From Gemmatimonadota bacterium (lineage in GTDB: Bacteria > Gemmatimonadota > Gemmatimonadetes > Gemmatimonadales > Gemmatimonadaceae), in contig CANGXK010000196.1 in the NCBI GenBank assembly GCA_947457715.1, forward strand, positions 1 to 5,390: a stretch of DNA of 5,390 nt. The letters are read 5' to 3'. The position numbers and the translations under genes are program-made. Shown piece by piece: positions 1 through 5,214 of the stretch. The first letter of the stretch is position 1, and every line of letters starts with the position of its first letter. Under the pieces are notes generated by a model. That model was not told the DNA's origin and made no database searches. It saw only the letters and a list, made by a program, of their open reading frames with translations.

Positions 1-344
1 ACTTCGAACATCGGCGCCGCGCCGGGCATCGTGGCCGTGACCGTGACCGGCAGGACGGCGGTGGAGCTGGCCGTGAGCAGCCCCAGCGAGTCCACTCTGC
101 CCTCGAAACGGGCCGATCCGCCCAGTCGGTACCGCACGGTGACGCCGGAGAGCACGTTGCCCTGCGCGTCGCGCGCTTCGGTGCGCAGCCGCACGGTGTC
201 GCCCGCCGTGATGGTGCGACTGGCGGGCGTGATGATGAGACGGGCGATGGCGGGTGCGGTCTGGGCTCGGACGGCGGACGGCGATACAATCAGCGACGAC
301 GCCAGCGCCAACAGGACGGGAGCGATGCGGAAGGAACGCGGCAT
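1..344 (-). CDS. Secreted Ig-like (BIG2-type) domain protein, N-terminal part, C terminus beyond the left edge
   Basis: The minus strand reads from ATG at 344 without a stop to position 1, giving 114 codons, so the gene is cut by the window edge. Residues 1-28 form a classic signal peptide: basic start (MPRSFR), hydrophobic core and a VRA-Q cleavage site, so the protein is exported. From about residue 34 there is a bacterial Ig-like fold pattern: LIITPASRTITAGDTVRL, then ARDAQGNVLSGVTVRY, a later SARFEGRVDSLGLLTASSTA turn region, and VTVTATMPG. Such domains are usually adhesive or spacer modules ahead of another domain, and the missing part may hold the real function. An in-frame ATG at 386 would add 14 residues (MIDSRPF...), but 344 puts the Met directly before the signal peptide. 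Neither start has a clear Shine-Dalgarno. It is divergent from the VOC gene. The signal peptide and Ig-like reading are firm; the overall role is unknown. Confidence 0.75.
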   Translation of the reverse strand, partial: MPRSFRIAPVLLALASSLIVSPSAVRAQTAPAIARLIITPASRTITAGDTVRLRTEARDAQGNVLSGVTVRYRLGGSARFEGRVDSLGLLTASSTAVLPVTVTATMPGAAPMFE

Positions 345-525
345 GCGCACGGGGGCTCGGGGAGGAAACGGCCGGGAGTCGATCATGCCGTAATAATGGG
401 CGACAAGCGGTGATGGGGCGAGCACGAGCGCCGGCCGTCCCCACGGACGTCCCGGCTGTCCGCCATGCGTGCGGCGCGACAGTAGTCGCTACAGTTCGCA
501 TCCCCGTCCCACCCGATTTCAGAAG
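345..525. other. Divergent intergenic region between the Ig-like gene and the VOC remnant
   Basis: About 180 bases separate the minus-strand Ig-like gene from the conserved part of the plus-strand VOC gene. I see no convincing promoter pair. The one A/T-rich patch, TATTAC on the minus strand at 395-390, could be a -10 element for the Ig-like gene, but it lacks a matching -35. None of the three plus-strand frames here encodes the missing VOC N-terminal segment. The GTG at 469 opens the VOC frame early, but the 19 codons it adds look non-homologous. Confidence 0.4.
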
Positions 526-828
526 ATGGCCGATATCCCCTTTGGTGCATTCCGCTGGCTGACGGTTACGTCCACGCACGGTATTACGGATGTGGAATTA
601 GTGCTGGAGCCGATGTCGTTCGAGCCGGTGCGCGCGTACCAGCGGGCACTGTTCGCGGCGGGGATGTCGGCCATCGCGCTAATCACGACGGATATGCAGG
701 CCGACTTCACGCGGCTCACCGCGGCCGGCGTGGTGTTTCGCGGCACACCAACGGCGATGGGGCCGATCACCGCCGTGTCGTTCGAGGACACGTGCGGAAA
801 CCTCGTTAATCTCGTGCAACCCGCATGA
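526..828 (+). CDS. VOC-superfamily (glyoxalase/bleomycin-resistance-like) protein, apparently N-terminally truncated
   Basis: From the ATG at 526 this encodes 100 residues. ADIPFGAFRWLTVTS, DVELVLEP (residues 22-29), AYQRALFAAG, a DMQADFTRLTAAGVVF helix-strand, PTAMGPITAVSFEDTCGN and the final NLVNLVQ follow the order of a single-domain VOC protein. Known relatives begin 25-30 residues earlier with a strand carrying D-x-x-x-A-x-x-F-Y and then LGF; this segment normally supplies a metal ligand or dimer contact and is absent here. The GTG at 469 adds RRDSSRYSSHPRPTRFQK, where only the last few residues could match the LGF-x-K joint. No other frame upstream restores it. The stop overlaps the next start as ATGA, so the two genes are probably co-translated. 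The family assignment is solid. Whether the truncated protein folds is doubtful, and it may be a pseudogene. Substrate is unknown. Confidence 0.7.
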   Translation: MADIPFGAFRWLTVTSTHGITDVELVLEPMSFEPVRAYQRALFAAGMSAIALITTDMQADFTRLTAAGVVFRGTPTAMGPITAVSFEDTCGNLVNLVQPA

Positions 829-1442
829 ACCGGCTCGACCGCCTGCGCGGCCGGACGTTCGGTGCCCTCTTGGTCGTGGCCGCCGCGCTCCCCGTCGACG
901 CCCAGACCGTACCGCCGCGCCAAGCGGAAGCCCATGCGTATACCCGCTATGAGTTGCTGGTGCCCGGGTCGGCTACGTTCCGGATCGTGTACGACGTGAC
1001 CGCCACGACGGTCGGTGCCACGCATTACTTCAAGCCGATCCGTGCCGGCCGTATCGCCACCGGTGAACAGGTGAGCGATCGCGCCACGGGCAAGCCGCTG
1101 GTGTTCGACGTGGTTGGTGCCGCCGTGGCGCGCACCGGCGGCGAAGCGCGCGTGCTCATCGACAAAACGTATGAGGACGCCAAGAGCTACTTTATGGACG
1201 GCACCACGCTGGTGTTCAACCGACCGCTCGGCATCAAGCGCAACGCCGTCGTGCTGCCGAAGGGCTATGAGCTTGCGTCGTGCCATTATCCGTCGCAGAT
1301 CCTGCAGGAGGCCGACGGTCCTATCGCGATCACCGCGGCAAAACTCGATCGTGGCGAGCCGGTCACGCCGGCCACGGAAGTGGTGGTGTTCCGCTTCGCG
1401 CCGGTGGCACCGGGCGCCACGACACGGCTGCAGATGTCGTAG
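825..1442 (+). CDS. Exported protein of unknown function, probably cut short by an in-frame amber codon
   Basis: ATG at 825 overlaps the VOC stop (ATGA). The 205-codon product starts with a signal peptide (MNRLDRLRGRTFGALLVVAAALPVDA-Q, roughly residues 1-26), so it is periplasmic or secreted. The mature part is beta-rich: YELLVPGSATFRIVYDVTAT at 43-61, then a unit from KTYEDAKSYFMDG at 114 through RPLGIKRNAVVLPKGYEL (133-150) and YPSQILQEADGPIAI (155-169). I recall similar two-unit proteins from Gemmatimonadota but know no name or function. A second copy of the unit begins at residue 200: RLQMS, then TAG where copy 1 has Lys114, then TYPD. The gene therefore appears to be the front part of a longer, broken gene; the remainder is listed separately. 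Stop positions and phase are read directly, while decay is inferred. The truncated protein might still be made and exported. Confidence 0.6.
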   Translation: MNRLDRLRGRTFGALLVVAAALPVDAQTVPPRQAEAHAYTRYELLVPGSATFRIVYDVTATTVGATHYFKPIRAGRIATGEQVSDRATGKPLVFDVVGAAVARTGGEARVLIDKTYEDAKSYFMDGTTLVFNRPLGIKRNAVVLPKGYELASCHYPSQILQEADGPIAITAAKLDRGEPVTPATEVVVFRFAPVAPGATTRLQMS

Positions 1443-1580
1443 ACCTACCCCGACAGTGCCATCCCGACCGAGGTGAGCACGCTGCCCGATGGGCGCTTCC
1501 GTCTCGATTTCATCAACCCGCGCCCGGATGAACTCGCGGCACTGATCACGGCCCGCCGCCGCCCGGTCTCGCCGCGGTAG
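1443..1580 (+). pseudogene. In-phase remnant of the C-terminal repeat of the preceding exported protein
   Basis: After the TAG at 1440-1442 the same frame stays open for 45 codons to TAG at 1578-1580. It reads TYPDSA, IPTEVSTLPDGRFRLDFINP, RPDELAALITARRRPVSPR. These residues continue the second repeat: TYPDSA matches TYEDAK (residues 115-120) of copy 1, and IPTEVSTLPDGRFRLDF matches YPSQILQEADGPIAI. Between those two blocks copy 1 has about 34 residues (SYFMDG through ASCH) that copy 2 lacks, which suggests an in-frame deletion as well as the nonsense codon. No start codon or ribosome site introduces this stretch, so it would be translated only by readthrough. TAG also serves as the terminal stop here and in two minus-strand genes (the lipoprotein and the plug protein), so a recoded amber is unlikely. 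Confidence 0.6.
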
Positions 1581-1644
1581 CCCGCGCCGCCGCCAGCCGG
1601 TAGACTCCACCAGCTGCTTCGTTCACTCTTCTGCCCGCTTCGTC

Positions 1645-1848
1645 ATGCAATGGTCGATTGTCGGACTCAACATGTTGTACGCCACCCTCGGTGTGGTCCT
1701 CATGTTCACCGCCTACCGCGTCATCGATCTGCTCACCCCGCAGGTCGATTTCGCCGAGGAGCTGAAGAAGGGCAACGTGGCGGTCGGCCTGTTCGTCGCG
1801 GCGATCTTCATTGCGGTGGCGATCGTCGTGGGCGGCGCACTGAATTGA
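1645..1848 (+). CDS. DUF350 family inner-membrane protein
   Basis: This 67-residue protein has two membrane helices, about residues 5-27 (IVGLNMLYATLGVVLMFTAY) and 46-65 (AVGLFVAAIFIAVAIVVGGA). A short polar loop joins them: RVIDLLTPQVDFAEELKKGN. The string D-L-L-T-P, F-A-E-E-L-x-K-G-N-x-A-V is the hallmark of DUF350, here as a single two-helix unit. Larger family members repeat the unit. The biochemical role of the family is not established; it is often found near envelope-stress or peptidoglycan genes. The start ATG has no Shine-Dalgarno, the preceding bases being pyrimidine-rich (cttctgcccgcttcgtc). The stop overlaps the transglycosylase start as TGATG, so the pair is probably translated together. 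The family call is strong; function is open. Confidence 0.85.
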   Translation: MQWSIVGLNMLYATLGVVLMFTAYRVIDLLTPQVDFAEELKKGNVAVGLFVAAIFIAVAIVVGGALN

Positions 1849-2480
1849 TGTCTCGCCTGCGCTGGCGCGTGCTGACGCTGTTCGCCGCGGGGGCCGTGTG
1901 TTCCCCGGCTGCCCGTGCGCAGCCGCGCGATCCGGCCGACCGATATGACGACACCTTTCGCAAGGCGACCAAACGTTCGTTCGGTCCGGCATTCGACTGG
2001 CGAGTGTTCAAGGCACAGGGGATGGCCGAGAGCAACCTCGATCCCGCGGCCAAGAGCCGTGTCGGCGCGCGCGGACTGATGCAGCTGATGCCGAACACGT
2101 TTCGCGAGATCGCGTCGGCGAATGCCGATCTCGATCTGATCAACGATCCGGAGCGCAACATCGAGGCCGGCATCGCATATGACCGTCGCCTTTGGCTGCG
2201 CTGGGAGAACGACTCGATCGTCGACGACCGGCGCCGCTTCATGTTCGCGAGCTATAACGCTGGCCGTGGGACGCTGCTCTCGGCGCAGCGGCATGCACGG
2301 GAACGGCGACTTGATCCTCGTCAATGGGACAACATCGAAAAGATCGCCGCATCGGTGCCGAGATGGCGTCATGGCGAGACGCTCGACTATGTGCGGAAAA
2401 TCGACGTGAACATCACCCGTCTCGACGATCGCGGCCGCCTTATTAAGGCGAACGTGACGGCCCGCGGCCTCACGCGATAA
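1848..2480 (+). CDS. Exported lytic transglycosylase, SLT/MltF-like catalytic domain
   Basis: The 210-residue product should cleave the MurNAc-GlcNAc bond of peptidoglycan, forming 1,6-anhydromuramic acid, in the periplasm. Residues 1-24 are a signal peptide ending ARA-Q. Cys18 lies in the hydrophobic part, but GAVC is a poor lipobox, so I favour a soluble or loosely held enzyme. The catalytic domain shows FDWRVFKAQGMAESNLDP (49-66) with the presumed catalytic Glu61, the GARGLMQLMP motif (73-82), DPERNIEAGIAY (100-111) and FASYNAG (133-139). The tail WRHGETLDYVRKI fits the usual C-terminal helix. All signature positions are present. It is shorter than full MltF because it lacks the N-terminal solute-binding-like domain. 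The start at 1848 is set by the signal peptide and by the TGATG overlap with DUF350; the longer frame from 1650 has no signal peptide. Confidence 0.88.
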   Translation: MSRLRWRVLTLFAAGAVCSPAARAQPRDPADRYDDTFRKATKRSFGPAFDWRVFKAQGMAESNLDPAAKSRVGARGLMQLMPNTFREIASANADLDLINDPERNIEAGIAYDRRLWLRWENDSIVDDRRRFMFASYNAGRGTLLSAQRHARERRLDPRQWDNIEKIAASVPRWRHGETLDYVRKIDVNITRLDDRGRLIKANVTARGLTR

Positions 2481-2516
2481 CGCCGCGATGCGACCACTCC
2501 TCCAACGTCATCGGTC

Positions 2517-2999
2517 ATGACTGAGAATGCCGACACCCGCGAGCTCGTGCTCACCCGCTTCATCGCTGCGCCGCCGTCGCTGGTGTACCGTGCGTGGACC
2601 GATCCGGTCCTGCTGCTGCAGTGGTTCACGCCGGCACCATGGAAAACGACCAAAGCCGAACTCGATGTTCGCGCTGGCGGTTCGAATCTCATCGTGATGG
2701 AGGGGCCGGACGGGCAGATCGTCCCCAACCGCGGCGTGTATCTCGAGGTCGTACCGAATGAGCGGCTGGTGATCACCGACGCCTATGTGTCGGCGTGGAT
2801 CCCCGCATCGAAGCCCTTCATGACGGCGGTGCTCACATTCGAGTCCGAAGGCGACGGCACGCGCTACACGGCGCGCGTGCGGCACTGGACGGATGACGAC
2901 CGCGATGCGCATGAGGAGATGGGATTCCATCAGGGCTGGAGTGCGGCGGCCGATCAGCTCGTCGCCACCATCCTGCCGCTCGTGGGCGCTATGGGATGA
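2517..2999 (+). CDS. SRPBCC domain protein, AHSA1-like
   Basis: The 160-residue product fits the single-domain helix-grip family related to the C-terminal domain of the Hsp90 activator Aha1. Visible family features in order are LVLTRFIAAPPSLVYRAWTD (10-29), LLLQWFTPAPWKT (32-44), the strand DVRAGGSNLIVMEGPDG (50-66), GVYLEVVPNERLVITDAY (73-90), TAVLTFESEGDGTRYTARV (103-121) and the C-terminal helix EEMGFHQGWSAAADQL (133-148). Length matches the family. Members bind hydrophobic ligands, and many are of unknown function, some paired with ArsR-type regulators; no such regulator is visible here. There is no signal peptide, so it is cytoplasmic. It starts 36 bases after the transglycosylase stop without a Shine-Dalgarno, possibly on the same transcript. 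Its last 11 bases overlap the 3' end of the convergent lipoprotein gene. Confidence 0.87.
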   Translation: MTENADTRELVLTRFIAAPPSLVYRAWTDPVLLLQWFTPAPWKTTKAELDVRAGGSNLIVMEGPDGQIVPNRGVYLEVVPNERLVITDAYVSAWIPASKPFMTAVLTFESEGDGTRYTARVRHWTDDDRDAHEEMGFHQGWSAAADQLVATILPLVGAMG

Positions 3000-3441
3000 T
3001 ATAGAACTGGCTTTGGCTCAGGTCGGTGGTGCCGATCGCGATAAGATCGAGCTTGACCACCATGCCGGCGCTCACGAACAGCGTCGGTGAGGACCAGGTG
3101 GAGCGGCCGCCAATTGCCCGGGCTTGCAGTTGCAGCAGTCCGCCGGCCTGCAGGTCGGTGTCACGGACCGTGAACGTCACCGTTGCGCCGCCGTTCACGG
3201 TGCCCAATCGGGCGCCGCGCGCACCTTCGCTGCGCACCACATACACGTTCACATCGTAGAAGCCGCGATTCTCGGCCACCAGTGAGACCGTCCCCTGGGG
3301 CGCTCCGCGGCCAACAAGCTTGCCGAGTGCGCAGGCGGAGAGCAGCGCGACGCCGAGCCACGACGCCAGCCATGTCGACCGCTGCAGCAGGCGAGCGAAC
3401 AGCGGCGGGTGGCGCACCGGCACGGGCGGCATTGCGGGCAT
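2989..3441 (-). CDS. Small lipoprotein with a beta-rich domain, function unknown
   Basis: This 150-residue protein has a long basic N-terminal stretch (MPAMPPVPVRHPPLFARLLQ), a hydrophobic segment (24-36) and the lipobox L34-S-A-C37, so it should be lipidated at Cys37 and membrane-anchored. The mature part is a predicted beta sandwich: TVSLVAENRGFYDVNVYVVR (51-70), RLGTVNGGATVTFTV (78-92), LLQLQARAIGGRSTWSSPTL (102-121), FVSAGMVVKLDLI (122-134). The order, with N-R-x-x-x-D-V-x-V-Y-V-V, L-G-x-V, A-I-G-G and S-P-x-x-x-V-x-x-G, resembles small unnamed lipoproteins I associate with Gemmatimonadota; this is from memory. The start is supported by GGAGAG about 4 bases upstream, the only clear Shine-Dalgarno among the gene starts I examined. 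A 10-bp palindrome lies just before it. The stop overlaps the SRPBCC gene by 11 bases. Confidence 0.72.
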   Translation of the reverse strand: MPAMPPVPVRHPPLFARLLQRSTWLASWLGVALLSACALGKLVGRGAPQGTVSLVAENRGFYDVNVYVVRSEGARGARLGTVNGGATVTFTVRDTDLQAGGLLQLQARAIGGRSTWSSPTLFVSAGMVVKLDLIAIGTTDLSQSQFYIIP

Positions 3442-3447
3442 CGGTCT
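3442..3447 (-). promoter_or_regulatory. Shine-Dalgarno-like site of the small lipoprotein gene (approximate position)
   Basis: On the minus strand the bases before the ATG at 3441 read CGGAGAGACCG. GGAGAG sits about 4-5 bases before the start, an acceptable ribosome-binding spacing. It decides the start of the lipoprotein. The other gene starts in the window lack a comparable purine core. Confidence 0.5.
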
Positions 3448-3452
3448 CTCCG

Positions 3453-3462
3453 ATCAATTGAT
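3453..3462. repeat. Perfect 10-bp palindrome ATCAATTGAT upstream of the lipoprotein gene
   Basis: ATCAATTGAT equals its own reverse complement and lies 11 bases upstream of the lipoprotein ATG, directly before its ribosome site. It is an A/T-rich island in very G/C-rich sequence. The position would suit an operator or part of a -10 region (minus strand TATCAA), but no -35 partner is evident, and it may be chance. Confidence 0.35.
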
Positions 3463-3584
3463 AGACGGGTGTCGCACCGGGGTCGCGCTGTGGTCCGTTC
3501 GACCCACTACGGAAGCCATCGCTCTTCTACCCTGTCATGCCGCTTTCCGTTCGTCTCGCCGGCGCCTCGACCATGGTACCGGGT

Positions 3585-3625
3585 GCCCCGCGGCCGTCGC
3601 CTGCCCACGGACTTCGGCGCGGGGC
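3585..3625 (-). terminator. G/C-rich stem-loop just after the plug-protein stop, possible terminator without U-tract
   Basis: GCCCCGCG at 3585-3592 is the exact reverse complement of CGCGGGGC at 3618-3625. This makes an 8-bp stem around a 25-base loop, with a nested CCGT/ACGG pairing (3594-3597 with 3607-3610). It starts at the last base of the TAG stop of the minus-strand plug gene. No run of U follows (the next bases read ACCCGG on the minus strand), so it is not a standard intrinsic terminator. It could protect the 3' end or pause transcription; chance is possible at this G/C content. Confidence 0.3.
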
Positions 3626-5025
3626 TAGCGGCGCTGCTTCCGCGCACCCGTCCAGACGACGATCGATCCGCAGCCGTTCCGCGAGTCGAATTGCGGGGGC
3701 ACGCTCGAGGTGCGCGCGTAGACCTCCACGGCCATGACTTCCTGCGAATTCATGATCGCATCGAGATTCCCGTCGGGGACCTGCACGTTCATGCCATTGA
3801 GGAAGACCGCCGGCGCGCAGTTGCCGCCGGTTGGCCCGCCGCGCATCAGCACGCGGCCTTGCGGCGACTGTCCGGTGGCGATCGCGATACCCGCCACGCC
3901 GCGGAAGATGTCGGCCATGAAGATGGGCGCGCGATTGTTCAACTGGTTTTCGTCGATGAACGAGCCGAATCCGGTGCGCCGACGCTTCTCGAACTCGGCC
4001 ATCACATTGGACACGCGGTCACCACGCACCCGCACCGTGTCCACCGTGGCGACGAGTGTTTCGAGCGTGATATCGGCGGTTGTGCCATCGGCGGCGGGGA
4101 TGTCGACGACCAGTCGCATCGGCTGGTAGCCGATGGCCCGCGCTTCGACCATCTGGGTGCCGGTCGGCAGCCCGTCGAGCGTGAACTGTCCATTCGTCGT
4201 GTTCACCCCATTGCCGCTCGCGCCCCAGAGCACGACGCGGGCACTGCCGATCTGCTGACCGCTGGCGCTTCTGACGGTGCCACGGAGCACGCCCGTGCCT
4301 TTGTTCGTGGTGCCGATCACAAGGTCATGCACCAGCAGGCCATTGCGTGGCACGCGCAATTCGATGAATCCGGTGGAGTCGGCTCCGGCATAGGCGCGTG
4401 CCGTGACGGGGGCATTGCGCGGTACGCCGCACAGCACGAACAGGCCGTCGTCGGCGCTGCTGCCGAAGCGCGACGGAGAACGCCGTTCCATGCCGCGTGG
4501 TCCCACGGTGACCTCGGTGTACTGGGCCCGGACTCGGGCCGTCGGCACCTGCTGCCCTGTCGCGGCATTGCGGACGAAGCCCATGTACAGGCCCATCGGC
4601 TGCTCCGGATCGCCGGGCCCGCAACGCTTCGTGATGATCGTCTCCGCCGACGGAATCGCCATCGGTACCTCGAGGTCGTCGGGCGTCGTGATGGTCAGCC
4701 GGAAGAGCGGTGCTTCGAGTGCCAGTGCGTCGAGGCGCTGATGGAAAAAGCCGATCAGGTACGTGCCTGCAGCAATCGAGTCCATGGCAAAGCGCCCGTT
4801 CGCGGACGCAACGGCCGTTCGCACGTTCGAGGGGTTGGCCGCGTCGACCAACTGCACCGTGGCACCGCGCAGCCACTGCGTCGCCACGCTGTCGAACACC
4901 GTGCCAACAATCCGGGCGCGCACGGGCGCCGCCGCCGGTGCGGCCGGTGCCGGCGGCGCGGGGCGCACCTGCGCCGCCAAAACGGCGGGAACGGCCATCA
5001 TCATCGCGAGTAGTGAGCGGAACAT
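3625..5025 (-). CDS. Exported protein with three carboxypeptidase-regulatory-like modules and a TonB-plug-like C terminus, no barrel
   Basis: I place the start at ATG 5025, giving 466 residues. MFRSLLAMMMAVPAVLAA-Q is a clean signal peptide, whereas the longer frame from 5157 adds 44 polar Ser/Pro-rich residues. A Pro/Ala linker (21-36) leads to module 1 (37-123: RIVGTVFDSV, WLRGATVQLV, ANGRFAMDSIAAGTYLIGF). Module 2 (about 145-238) is more divergent (GFVRNAATGQQVPTARV, ADDGLFVLCGVPRNAPVTA). Module 3 (246-323: VLRGTVRSASGQQIGSARVV, TNGQFTLDGLPTGTQMVEAR, GYQPMRLVVDI) is typical of the CarboxypepD_reg-like fold. Residues 340-460 resemble a TonB receptor plug: FEKRRRTGFGSFIDENQL, DIFRGVAGIAI, VLMRGG, APAVFLNGM, DAIMNSQEVMAVEVY. 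Cys403 and Cys452 could pair. No beta-barrel follows, so it cannot itself be a transporter. It may act in outer-membrane assembly or partner a barrel. Function is unassigned. Confidence 0.8.
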   Translation of the reverse strand: MFRSLLAMMMAVPAVLAAQVRPAPPAPAAPAAAPVRARIVGTVFDSVATQWLRGATVQLVDAANPSNVRTAVASANGRFAMDSIAAGTYLIGFFHQRLDALALEAPLFRLTITTPDDLEVPMAIPSAETIITKRCGPGDPEQPMGLYMGFVRNAATGQQVPTARVRAQYTEVTVGPRGMERRSPSRFGSSADDGLFVLCGVPRNAPVTARAYAGADSTGFIELRVPRNGLLVHDLVIGTTNKGTGVLRGTVRSASGQQIGSARVVLWGASGNGVNTTNGQFTLDGLPTGTQMVEARAIGYQPMRLVVDIPAADGTTADITLETLVATVDTVRVRGDRVSNVMAEFEKRRRTGFGSFIDENQLNNRAPIFMADIFRGVAGIAIATGQSPQGRVLMRGGPTGGNCAPAVFLNGMNVQVPDGNLDAIMNSQEVMAVEVYARTSSVPPQFDSRNGCGSIVVWTGARKQRR

Positions 5026-5214
5026 CGGAGACAGGGACGAAGGAGACGGAGACGACAGGTCGGAATCGGAGGGCGAGGTCAAACCATACCGGACGATACT
5101 CCGATGGCCACGAATTGGCTGGTCCGGGGTAGATTTCTCACTGCACGCCACCGGCACCGCGACGCGCGGTCTCCTTGGCCGGTCCCCTCCCGCCCGACTT
5201 CGCCGCCCTCGATC
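5026..5214. other. Divergent intergenic region with GTCTCC repeats in the plug-gene leader
   Basis: This 189-base region lies between the minus-strand plug gene and the plus-strand lipoprotein start. Directly before the plug-gene ATG the minus strand is pyrimidine-rich. GTCTCC occurs three times (plus-strand GGAGAC at 5027-5032, 5042-5047 and 5048-5053), and there is no Shine-Dalgarno. A TTGACC hexamer (minus strand, 5082-5077) resembles a -35 box but has no -10 at proper spacing. No promoter is convincing on either strand. Confidence 0.4.

Noticed and set aside
1440..1442. Amber recoding or programmed readthrough
   Set aside because: TAG is also the terminal stop of this frame at 1578 and of the two minus-strand genes ending at 2989 and 3625. 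No stem-loop or pyrrolysine-type context is visible, so simple nonsense mutation or sequencing error is more economical.
519..1610. 363-codon open frame on the minus strand across the VOC gene and the exported-protein gene
   Set aside because: The translation is Arg/His/Gly-rich with no recognisable motif, while the plus strand shows clear family patterns. The absence of stops reflects base composition.
1650..1847. Extension of the transglycosylase upstream to 1650
   Set aside because: It overlaps the DUF350 gene out of frame, reads as Arg/His-rich noise, and removes the signal peptide from the N terminus.
3409..5013. 534-codon open frame on the plus strand
   Set aside because: It lies opposite the plug-protein gene and reads as Arg/His/Gly/Asp-rich low-complexity sequence without domains or signal peptide. 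It is a G/C-driven antisense shadow.
5026..5157. N-terminal extension of the plug protein to ATG 5157
   Set aside because: The extra 44 residues are polar and Ser/Pro-rich and would bury a good signal peptide that begins at 5025.
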